NCBI GenBank assembly: GCA_002104905.1
Contig: MCFE01000004.1
Coordinates: forward strand, 216,067-280,066
DNA: 64,000 nt
Source of the DNA: Basidiobolus meristosporus CBS 931.73
Lineage: Eukaryota > Basidiobolomycota > Basidiobolomycetes > Basidiobolales > Basidiobolaceae
Direction of reading: 5' to 3'
How positions within the stretch are numbered: position 1 is the first letter of the stretch; every line of letters begins with the position of its first letter. This document shows positions 33,701 to 42,517 of the stretch, one piece after another. The position numbers and the translations under genes are program-made. The notes under the pieces were generated by a model. That model had not been told where the DNA came from, did no database searches, and saw nothing but the letters and a program-made list of their open reading frames with translations.

Positions 33701-35796
33701 AGAAGGTTTTGAATGCGAGGGGTGTGAACAGCCGCGATTCCTAAGTGTTTTGGTGATAAAGGAACACCTCGCTTGGCGTTCGAAAATACGTGAGACTCAA
33801 CAAAAGTACAAACTTCCATTGCCTCAGTATAACGTGTTTGCTTGCTAGTTGCGGTTCGAGTATCTTTGCAATTCTGGCTACAAAGGACACCTAGAAGATT
33901 CTCCACGGCATCCCAGTAGCCTGGACGAAGTCGAATTGCACGCCACCACCAGCTCTCCGCCTCAGAACAACGGCCAGTGCTTCGGAGTGTGGTTCCAATA
34001 TTACTCATCGCTTCAACGTAGTTCGGATCTATCTCTAAGATCTTGCTATTATAATAAAGCGACTTTGTAACATTATCACGAGAGAAATAAACACAAGCCA
34101 ATAACAACAGTATTGGGAGATGCTTCGGATGAAGCTCGTGAAGACAATGAAGCATCGGGAGTAAGTTTTTGTCTTTCGGTGTTGTTGTGTAAAGACTATG
34201 GGCGTGTGTAAGAATTTGGTCCCGCACTGGTCCTGATTGTGCATCAGTAACGGACACCATCGTGCCAGGCACAACTTGCGGACATAGGTTGGTGGCTGGA
34301 TCATAATAGGGAAGTCGTATGTCGAATCCTCCAGGGAAATGAGAGCTGGTGCCGCATATAGGATTCGATGCAGCTTCGCACTGCCTCCTGTCAGTAGAAT
34401 TCGGCATAAAGTAGTTTCCGTTCATCACTCCAAGGTCACTGGTACGTTGATTCTTTCTACGCGACTGGCCATACCTGATGTTTGACTCTTGGTCCAAGCC
34501 ATTTGAAGGTAGTCCTCCAGCACCATTTTCAGCAAAGCTACCTCCATTTATGAGTTGGTTCAGAAGGTTAGGATAGCTCGAGCCTCGTGGTAACAAGCCT
34601 TCTTGCTGAGAGAATGTTCGGTAACGTTGAATGTTGGCCTGAGGGGTATATCCAAACCCGGAATCTCCAGAGACAAAATTGGAACTATACAAATGGCCTC
34701 CATGTTGTTTGTCAAAAGGATAGATATTAGGATCCGGCTGATGGGTGGGCAAATGGTTACCGTTAACATTAAGTGTGGTGGGATCTTGTTGATAATAGAG
34801 GAGAATGGTTGGCGAGGGGGGAGGAAGCATCATATGCTGGAATGATGGTTGATAACCACCTCTAGGAACACCCGCATTGACAGAGTAGGAATCGTTCGAA
34901 AGATCACTAGGAGGCGTCGTGAACAGCATATTGGTGTTGATCCAAGGATCTATGGTGTGCCCCGCAGTTGCCATAAAATGGCCATAATTCCCGGGGTCAT
35001 GTTGCGAAGGTAACATCTGTAGCGGAAATCTGCTGCTATATGGTAATCCATCAAAAGACAAATTGTTTCCTGATAGTTGATGAATACCGCCTGCCGGTTG
35101 ATTTTGCTGATTGAAGTTCCCTCGAAATATTGGATGAACTGGACGAGATCGGTCACGAGAAATGCCGGATACTTGAATTCTGCTCGATGACTGTCCTCCT
35201 TGACAGGCCTCCTGACCTGAGCCATAAAATAGTTTTTTCGATGGTGGCGGTGGGGAAATACATTCGAAGTCTACTAAAGTGCTTGTTGGTCTAGATGAAT
35301 ATGGATCTTTACGATCTTTCCAAGTCTGCTGTGGTATGACACCGGCGGTTGTATGATTCGAAAGGTATGTTCCAGCAGACTGGGAATTGATGGTCGAAGT
35401 CGTAGAGTTCCCCATGGGAGAGAATGATGCAAATGAAGATCTGCTCGCGTAGGAACAGGGTATTCTATCTCCCGTTATGGTCGTGTGTACAATGTTGTTT
35501 GAAAGAGGGGTGGGCTGGTTTTGATACGAATTAGCACGAGTTTGTGCCGGGCGTAAGGACTGAACGTTTGCTTCTCCGAATTTTGGAACATCGGTGGTAC
35601 TCGCCGAGCCGCTGAATGAGAAGCTCAACTCGTTGCTGTCGTTGAGATTACGGGGTCTAACGCGGCAATATTCATTCAAGTAGTGTGTTTCTTTATCACT
35701 GCTGCGTTGCGTTGGGGAGATTTTCCGAGTTGGGATGTGGTGTTGACTTTTATCCTTAGATAGGAAGTGGGCGAAATTATTTTGTTGAATCAACAT
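30703..35796 (-). CDS. OGT: O-GlcNAc transferase (GT41), TPR plus catalytic domain
   Basis: Transfers GlcNAc (or fucose in SPINDLY relatives) from a nucleotide sugar to Ser/Thr of nuclear and cytosolic proteins. 1697 aa in one uninterrupted exon. Residues 1 to about 530 are Ser/Asn/Gln/Pro-rich and probably disordered. TPR-like helices follow from about 540 (LHELHPKHLPILLLLACVYF), with clear repeats at LYTNLGSLLKDMGRLQDAIR and DIALANLGNAVKDIGRVQDS. The catalytic part has KIGYVSSDFNNHPLSHLMQS (catalytic-site His), HILVNLNGYTKGARNEVFAA, FANFNQLYKIDPSIFKVWLR (the UDP-binding Lys) and ECNGHTTGCDILWSGTPILT (the UDP-binding Asp region). An acidic insertion (about 70 residues around EGIAVGDMDPEEASEEW) splits the catalytic region where animal OGT has its intervening domain. 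The complete 5 kb frame without introns contrasts with intron-rich neighbours. Confidence 0.93.
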   Translation of the reverse strand: MLIQQNNFAHFLSKDKSQHHIPTRKISPTQRSSDKETHYLNEYCRVRPRNLNDSNELSFSFSGSASTTDVPKFGEANVQSLRPAQTRANSYQNQPTPLSNNIVHTTITGDRIPCSYASRSSFASFSPMGNSTTSTINSQSAGTYLSNHTTAGVIPQQTWKDRKDPYSSRPTSTLVDFECISPPPPSKKLFYGSGQEACQGGQSSSRIQVSGISRDRSRPVHPIFRGNFNQQNQPAGGIHQLSGNNLSFDGLPYSSRFPLQMLPSQHDPGNYGHFMATAGHTIDPWINTNMLFTTPPSDLSNDSYSVNAGVPRGGYQPSFQHMMLPPPSPTILLYYQQDPTTLNVNGNHLPTHQPDPNIYPFDKQHGGHLYSSNFVSGDSGFGYTPQANIQRYRTFSQQEGLLPRGSSYPNLLNQLINGGSFAENGAGGLPSNGLDQESNIRYGQSRRKNQRTSDLGVMNGNYFMPNSTDRRQCEAASNPICGTSSHFPGGFDIRLPYYDPATNLCPQVVPGTMVSVTDAQSGPVRDQILTHAHSLYTTTPKDKNLLPMLHCLHELHPKHLPILLLLACVYFSRDNVTKSLYYNSKILEIDPNYVEAMSNIGTTLRSTGRCSEAESWWWRAIRLRPGYWDAVENLLGVLCSQNCKDTRTATSKQTRYTEAMEVCTFVESHVFSNAKRGVPLSPKHLGIAAVHTPRIQNLLYTKGNLLYAMGDSPGAKKEYERALEIVFDGHTLAEVVSSIARLAGMSTEEQSNPGSLPMLLLIPEQAVQICKSIFVKSDGMLPGLASGYEKKAAGYSPSSSSVQQTNQTCSNILLTLAKLYQDNGSPAPLQLLLPIYYLSLSLYPSPSTCNNLGILLSTVGAPAPTPKCSMPLNGPALAYQYYTYGLTLDSRHPHLYTNLGSLLKDMGRLQDAIRMYEKAVECNPRFDIALANLGNAVKDIGRVQDSIQWYMRAVEVNPDFGEAICGLVNALGGVCDWRGRGGPADCVVKLEKGAEGVLVRSEKKRPSDSTGWMMDKVSRIVDKQLTEGLEWGRGILLKDNSPHGTIIAMVSKALGIEPLDDSQKSKINDWIFSMSTFESRVSRERRQDEAVHRNEGSWLIRIVERCMRYIQRRWYLDQYKYGRRINDNEATLEYQRPILPSMSPPSAPTVLPFHTFTYPLSPRQIRLISHRNAVRISHNVLNSSWLPATVYPPPPPPSPLIKIGYVSSDFNNHPLSHLMQSVFGLHDPNKFMVYCYATTANDQSPYRAKIEREAHVFQNVSSWTTQAIVEQIVQDGIHILVNLNGYTKGARNEVFAARPAPILMAYMGFAGSLGAGWCDYLIADPVVCPPELVACERWRNLNNMEGLSNYQIQDGHITNNHEVEGIAVGDMDPEEASEEWVYTEKMIYMPHSYFVNDHRQGFRDEEDMKSTGLSTQANPELIWKLEQKKRWTMRRELFPNLSDDTVIFANFNQLYKIDPSIFKVWLRILSRVPNSIMWLLRFPAAGEAHLLRTAEEYAGKDVASRVIFTDVAPKNVHIHRGRVADLFLDTPECNGHTTGCDILWSGTPILTYPRHNHKLCSRVAASIAIATGHGDKMVVASEMEYEDVAVKYAQDLTYEYVADDQVPQLQQPHQTLGILQGNILQPAYYRVGHGILMDLRQDLFLKRDRSPLFDTPRWVRNLEKGYLEAWRRWDSGEEFTPKGWRCIWVDDEESVHR

Positions 35797-38700
35797 AGTA
35801 CACCAGGTGTCAGTATGATAAAAGCAACACTAAAATACTGGTCTGGGGTGCGCTCAAGTCTTCGAGAAAGCGGTCGTCAGTTTGAAGGATAAAAGTGAAA
35901 ACAGATTATCCAGTAACCCAATTTTAAAGCAAGCGATAATGTAGGAGTAACGAGTTGAATATTTACAACTATATAAACAGAGGAAGAAAGCCTCAAAAGC
36001 AAAGAAGTCAGGAGACAAAAAGATCGGAGGTGGCCAACTGTACAAAGAAACAAGTTCAGGAAAAGAGGCAGGCTAAACGTCTATAGATAATAAAATTTAA
36101 GCAAGCACCCTAACAACACAATGTGTTAACGAAAGGTCAAAGGTAGAAAAACAAGTACTTCTTACCTGACAGCTTGTAAAAATATGACTACTTTACGTCC
36201 ACCAAGCCGATTTTAGCAACAAGAACTGGTATTTTCCCTAATGATATGGTTTTCTGTGCTCCAGATTTCGTGAATCAAACGGCAGGCTTGGGTTAATATA
36301 TATCCTACATTCCAATCTTTCTAGATCTCCATTATTTTATACAGTACTGAATAAAACCTATAGATTTGAAGCGCAATCAATAGAATAGATATATACTATA
36401 AGAGTACAATAATCAACAAGATATAAAATGATAACGAGAGTGATATATATATATATATTAATTACGATTACTCTGAACCCGCCATTTCAATAGATGGTAA
36501 TTGAAAGCGAGGATATATATGTAGCAAAGCATTCAATAAGGAAAACTTATTGCAACCGATGGGACAGTTTCCCTGACCGTATTTACGTTGAGCCACCTCG
36601 ACAATTTAAATGATTATTTCCCATAATAACGCTTGGCACCCAGAGCATACATTCTTCAATATCATCAGATTTGTTGCGGGGATTGTTGATGGGTAATCAT
36701 CACACAGGCCACCTAATTTAGACACGAACATGAAAGGAGAACAAAACCATGATGTGAGCAAGGATGAGCGCAGAGCCGATGACGGCACCCAATAACTACT
36801 CACTGAACGATAGCCATCCAAATTCACCTAACCAGCAGGATAAGTGAGTGGCAATATGTTTAGCCTTATCAATCATCAATTTATAAGGCGCTGGGACTTG
36901 ATATTGCGAAACAGGAAAGAAACATTGCCTAATTGCTAGCGTTTGAGTTTAATAACTTGGCCTTGGAAGCAACAAAGGGCAATGGAGCTTCTCATGGAAT
37001 CGCCATTGCATATCGGGCTTGCACAATAGTCGCTCCAATCCAATTTTGTGGCAACATACATCACGAATCCCACTTATTTCTGGTTCACCTGAAATAGATA
37101 TTCCATTGTCCGACCTCAAGACAACTGATAAAGAGGTGGTGTTTTGGATGTAAAGAATACGAACTTACTTACTCTGCTCCCCATTCACCTCCCTACCGCC
37201 TCCTGTTCGTCAGGATGAAACCTCGATGCTTACCTGGCTCAAGTGGTACACATCACTTTTTAACCGCAAATCCCGAAATCCATTTATTCAGCATTAGGAG
37301 GACCCACGATTAAGGAATTTATTCGGCATTGAGTGCGCAGTGATTTATTGATGAGTTTACTCAAAATTTTGATGTTGGTGAATCCTGCATGAGTCTATTT
37401 TCCACACAGCCAATCAGCCACGCAAAATATGGACATTGGCGGATACTTCCATTGGGTTTCTTTACAATGAATCCCAATTCCGTAAGAAGGCGTTTCTATT
37501 CCAAGACCCTCGATGCATGCAAATGTGACCGATATTACGTATGATGGATAAACAAAACCCAGCATTTGCTATGTAGTTGGAGATATACATCATTTGGTGC
37601 CGCTTTGAACAGACATGGTGGCCACTGATCATTTCAGAAATGTATGTCCGGTTGGTCTGATAAAGTCCGCTATGTGCACAAACGATTACACCGGAGTCAC
37701 TGGTCTGGGGCTGCTCTACGATCAAAAAACGCAGTATATAGTGGAATCAGTTCAGGTGTTGAAACACAGTTGGGGCAAGGCACTTATAAATGGATCCTAA
37801 ATCAAGCCATTGATCAGTATCATCACTGATGATCTACCGCTTGCCCAACACTGGACATGTGTAGTGTGTGAGAGTCATGCCATTTCGTTCTCTGTCAACC
37901 TATCGAAAGGGTTGAAGGGGTCAAAAGGAAAGCCTGTCCTAAATCCCTAATCAACTATGCTCAGTAGTGTACTTTTTTCCATTGAAAGCCCGTGGAATGG
38001 TCGAGGCGTAAATTGCATCATCGGCTAGCCAGAAAAGGCCTTGAAGCTCTAGTTTAGTAATCCCTTTGTAGCATTCGTTGATTTCTATACTTTTAGCTCT
38101 TTGGACGTCTGAAGTTAACATGATATGTAGAAGGCCATCCAGTGGGTATTGGTGCGTAATCTTTACATCATACAGGGGGTTGTGGGAGTTTCTTTGATTG
38201 AGATGTGTAGTTCAGGAATACCTGAAATGACCGAGCCAAGTATTTGTAAGTTCAAGCTTCCTATATCTTGGTGAGGCTTTTGTGAAAAGAAATCTTGTTA
38301 GTTCTTCATTTTGTTATACTGTATAGCACCCAGTGAGAATGTTTGTGGAAATTTGAAATGCATTGCTTAAGTAACCTAGAGGCATTGGATGGTCCTATTT
38401 CCAACAAATCCATTTCAACATGTAGCTTTTGGAAATTGGTCATATATTACTCGTAAGGTAATGTCTACATTTACCAATCAAACCTGCTGGGTATTGGCAA
38501 CGTCCGTTCATCCTGCCAAATATTATTGAAATGAGCCCTTCGTACATATTGGGACTAGCTTGCTCAATGGTAATAATATTGTGGTACTGTCCCAGTGCAT
38601 ACTTGTAGAACCTGGTTTGTGCAAGTACTGCATTCATCGGTGGCACCACAGACAATTGCATATGTTCCATTTATCCATGAAATTTGCAATGCTCGGGAGA

Positions 38701-39005
38701 TTTTTTAACCTAAAACCTGCTTATATATAGACTCAATTGGTTTTTAGTAGGAAACGATGGACAGTATGTAGGAGGCGAAGTGTATTGGCTAGAGACCTTA
38801 CATCTGCAATGCATGTCAGCGGAGTTGGGCAAATTCGTGAATTTGGAGGGGGAAAAGATCATTTAACCGAAATAGTTCGAAATATACTACCTTGGCGCTC
38901 CATGCACATACAACATGAGCTGGCATGAAGACAGAAAGTGTATAAAGAATAAGAAATGAGACCCCAGGGAGTCTTTCTGCTCCCCATGTTTGACAGTTTT
39001 ACGCG
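35797..39005. other. 3.2 kb spacer upstream of OGT
   Basis: No gene can be supported in either strand: reading frames are short, uncorrelated and lack family resemblance. It includes the OGT promoter side (to about 36500), a TA dinucleotide run (tatatatatata, about 36441-36458) and a pyrimidine-rich stretch near 37170-37210. A long non-coding transcript or a very divergent spliced gene cannot be excluded by eye. Confidence 0.45.
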
Positions 39006-39341
39006 ATGGCTCTAGAGGTCTTCGATTCGGATACGAGAATATTTGCAGTTGGAGGACCATCTAGAATCGGATTCATCAGCAATCTTGGTGCTGATAGGCA
39101 ATCATCGGATGAAAATTCATTACTGTATTGGGACGTCGATGCCAAGTGTACCTGGTTTGGATCTCAGGACGAGAGATTGGTTTTTAATTGCTATGACGAT
39201 AATGACGACAACTACTCCTATGCTTCCAGTTCACTCAGTCTAGAGTCGTGCTCGGTGGAAGTATTGTTCGATAGGAGGCCAACCAAACTGGCAGGTTTAC
39301 GGGATAAAATCCGAGGCTCGATCAAGGTAGTTTGCGTCTAG
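39006..39341 (+). CDS. hypothetical 111-aa protein
   Basis: Open frame from an ATG in good context (gcgatggc) to TAG. Acidic in the middle (CYDDNDDNYSYASSSLSLES) with a basic C-terminal end (RRPTKLAGLRDKIRGSIKVV). No signal peptide, membrane span or known motif. Convergent with the Dph6-like gene. The codon pattern does not clearly differ from noise, so it may be spurious. Confidence 0.35.
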   Translation: MALEVFDSDTRIFAVGGPSRIGFISNLGADRQSSDENSLLYWDVDAKCTWFGSQDERLVFNCYDDNDDNYSYASSSLSLESCSVEVLFDRRPTKLAGLRDKIRGSIKVVCV

Positions 39342-39747
39342 AAAGTATTTCCAAGTCATACGAATTAAATGTCAAACCAGCACAATCTTGGCTTCTTTCT
39401 TCATAATGAAAAATGGATACTTGATGGTCTATATCTCATCGCTCTAGGGCATCACAAAATCAGAGCAGCCAAGTCCAGAGTGAAAGTCAAAGTAAACAAA
39501 CTCTAGGCACCCTTAATTTCGCTACTCACCTAATGCATATAGAGACTTAATCAGACTGTTAATTCTAACCACAAAGATTACCTCATAATCTCCCACTAAC
39601 CGCTCCATCCTACTTCTGTCGCGTAATTTAATGTGGTCAGCATTTTTATTATTAAATTGATAGAGAAGCGTGCGATGGAGGGAGTGGAATGCCGAGAAAT
39701 GCCATTTGACACAATGAGCTGTCTTGCCGAAGCTATGGAACAGCGAG

Positions 39748-40522
39748 CTATGTCTTGCTGATCAATTGGATTTGTTTCAAGTCGAAATAAAGATAGTTTT
39801 CATCATCGGAGGTTTTGGGTGAGCCATCCACCAGGATTTTTTCAAGGAATCCGGGCGCATCAAGAACCATCGTATGATACTCTCCTAGTTCTCCTCCAAC
39901 GTCGATTTCATTTTGCAATTTGGGGAAGATGTCTGACACTGTCTTGAGATTCAGCTGCTTTCCCACCAGAAGTTCTGCCCCGTCAGGGCCGCATTGACGT
40001 TTATTCGCACAGGTTAGTAAAATGTCATATCCGTGGCTGATTAGACTTTGGATTAAAGCTGCTCTTTCTATATCCCATAACGGCCTCCACAATTCTACCC
40101 CTGAATTCTCCACCACGCGTTCCATGAAACAGGTCTTTGTTACATCAATGATATCTCCTAACAAGATGCAAAAGCAAAACGACTGAGCTTCGGATAAAGC
40201 AAACATGAAATCCCCGAATTCCGCTCGTACCTGTAACCAAAGCTGATATTTTTAGCTCCTCTTTCAGTTGAAGTACATTCTCCTGATAGCTCTCTAGATA
40301 CGGCTCCTTTATGATACAGTATCTGTGGGGTAAACCAAGAGCAGAAGCTTGAGCTTTGATGAGTTCCTTGTTGTGGGCAAGGAACTCCTTCTCTAAGCTG
40401 GGAGTGAAGGTAACCAAGGTGGCTATCTCAAAGCCCGCTTCTTTGGCTTGTTGTAGAGCATAAACCGAATCTTTCCCGCCGGTAAACGCGACGACTGCTC
40501 TAACTATTGGCTGTGTGGACAT
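39748..40522 (-). CDS. DPH6: Dph6-like ATP pyrophosphatase (diphthine-ammonia ligase family)
   Basis: Last step of diphthamide synthesis on translation elongation factor 2: ATP-dependent amidation of diphthine. Complement join(40522..40231, 40157..39748), 233 aa. The PP-loop is AVVAFTGGKDSVYALQQAKE. Then ATLVTFTPSLEKEFLAHNKE, GLPHRYCIIKEPYLESYQEN, ALVTGDIIDVTKTCFMERVV, VELWRPLWDIERAALIQSLI and ISDIF... GGELGEYHTMVLDAPGF, the family's second signature (GGExGEYHTxVxDxPxF). It lacks the two RidA-like domains fused to yeast Dph6 and so resembles the short animal/archaeal form. The spliced junction restores the expected 'TGDI' segment. Same strand as the DUF202 gene upstream. Confidence 0.9.
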
Positions 40523-40883
40523 AACGATAATTCAGAAGTACGAATTTCTCTTGATAGCGTACTACCAGAAGGTCAACCAATCGCTCATTGCCAATCAAAC
40601 TAATCTGATACGGCAGTCCAAAAATATCCAAGTTCCACTTGGTTTCCTGGCCGGATCGCCGAAAATGAGTGTAGTGCCACACCGATCGTTAATGGCTATT
40701 TGCCGCATCCAAGGGTCCGAGCTTCAGAATATTAAACAAGAGCACAAGATGAACAAGAAAATATTGGTGCAACTTTACTTTGCGCCTGCTGACGAGTATC
40801 CGATTATGCAAATGAGTCAGTTGCGGTAAATAGAGATGAAGATGAATCTATATGTGGAAGGGGTAGTGTACATGATTTTTTGG

Positions 40884-41427
40884 CTATTGCAGGGCAGACT
40901 CGTAATAGAGCAGAATCAGAGTAACTACCAGCGTTGAGGTAGCAATGACTATGAACAAAGCGGTCATGAGTTGTCTAGGTGGTATAGGCATTCTGGAGGT
41001 GGCATGTATAGATTGTATAAGAAGGTAGCTGAAGAGTGCCAAGATTATTGTTACAATTGCTGTGAATAGATAGAAGATTGCAATCATTAGAGTTAGTCCG
41101 TGGTCAAGCGCGGGGGTAATTTCGTGGGAGGAGTTGATGTCAGAGCGACAGAGGATTGATGCCCCGAACCCGACCAACAGGATTGAAAAACGAACCCACA
41201 CTAAGAATGTCCGTTCGTATCCTAGTAATATACCATTAGCGACTGTCAGGGAGGCTGAGGGGTTGCTCAGACATACCTAGCTGATCTCTTGCGGTGCTAC
41301 CGTTGTTTCTGATGATTAGGCTTTCTCCCTGGAGGAGCTTGCACAGCCACGGTTCATTACGAGCGGTTGGATCTAGCGGGCGTAAAAGTAATGGGTCGGT
41401 TTCCAATGCGATATGCTTATATGTCAT
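40884..41427 (-). CDS. DUF202 membrane protein
   Basis: Complement join(41427..41277, 41221..40884), 162 aa. The join restores the DUF202 signature: ...NNGSTARDQLGYERTFLVWV (ARDxLAxERTFLxW-type), followed by RFSILLVGFGASILCRSD. Three membrane spans are visible: WVRFSILLVGFGASILC, MIAIFYLFTAIVTIILALF and MTALFIVIATSTLVVTLILL. This fold occurs in small membrane proteins and at the C-terminus of vacuolar VTC polyphosphate polymerase subunits; a role in vacuolar phosphate storage is possible but only by analogy. The N-terminus (ETDPLLLRPLDP) carries a dileucine/acid-like pattern (ETDPLLL) often seen in vacuole/endosome-sorted proteins. Confidence 0.85.
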
Positions 41428-42517
41428 GCTGGGGCCAAGCTACTCTAAAGTCTGGATAAATGGAATATCTTTATGAAGCAAATTCAAAACAGGCAAGGCC
41501 AAAGCGTACCTTATATACAGGTATATATGGAGGGTACGACCATGACAGACACGTGAAGCCGCCCTTACTAAAGTTTTCCGAAGGGGCTACTAAACCAATC
41601 ACAAAGTTCATCTCGGTGATTTGAGATAGCCTTCGAAACAAGTGTCACTTCGGGTTGGTGTAACATATGCCCTCTCTAGGCTTTAGTACATCTATCTTCA
41701 ACCTAGTCTCGGATTGCAATGGAAAAACAAACTCGTCGGATTGTGACACCGATCTCATATGACGGTGATAACAATTCAACGCATCTAGGATATCCCGCCT
41801 AATATCCCGCTAAACGGCGCGTTCTTTGAGGGTTCCTAACATATCATTGACCTAACCCCAAATATGGAATTGGCAGGGTTACGTTAATAAATCTCTAACC
41901 ATCTAATATCTTCATCCATCACTAACTTTTTATGGGTGTTTCCGATATATCCCTGGATTCCATGCGACCGCATGCATAAGGGTGCATCAACGTGTATCGG
42001 TGGTAAAGGGCCAAGAGCGAACACCAGCTTTTGATGTTGGCATTGGCTTGGCTGCGCTAACGAGACCAAAGCGACGTCAAAACTAGCGAGTGTGTATACG
42101 TCTGTTATATCTACTCCCTCTGGACCGGCAGTCAGCTATAGGGAAAATATCCGACAACTAGATATGCAACTGCACTACATGATCGTAACATTCTACAGAT
42201 GCGTGATAGGTAAAAAGGGAGATTCCTTGGTGTTCCAATTCTCCTCTTTTTTAGTTTATTTATTCCCCGTAATGGCTGTACAGTATACAGATCATTCAAT
42301 GCTCACCCCACACTCTACAGCCCCTTTTAAGTGGTTCAGTAGTTACTATCTTTATAACCTTGCGCTTGTCAACTTATTTCTAGCCTGCATTTCCCATCGA
42401 TACCCCTTCACATTTATTTCCTTTACCTCTCCAACCTTTATCAATCTAATTTTTGCGCCGACCCTCTATTATTTACACATCAAGCATTCCGGTCACTCCC
42501 TTTGAATATTTATCAAA
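41428..42517. promoter_or_regulatory. divergent promoter region DUF202 gene / chitin synthase
   Basis: 1090 bp. The last 300 bp before the chitin synthase ATG is pyrimidine-rich with C-T tracts (ctttacctctccaacctttatc near 42420-42440), consistent with a promoter and leader. A 137-codon open frame there (42092-42505) looks like leader sequence rather than a gene. Confidence 0.4.

Noticed and set aside
36441-36458. TA dinucleotide run as a possible replication origin
   Set aside because: Simple sequence alone is not evidence for an origin.
40515-40829. 104-codon plus-strand frame between DPH6 and the DUF202 gene
   Set aside because: Overlaps the DPH6 start on the other strand; no motif. Cannot be excluded entirely but not supported.
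42092-42505. 137-codon plus-strand frame upstream of the chitin synthase
   Set aside because: Low-complexity, Phe/Ser/Tyr-rich translation of a pyrimidine-rich leader; stops 12 bp before the real start.
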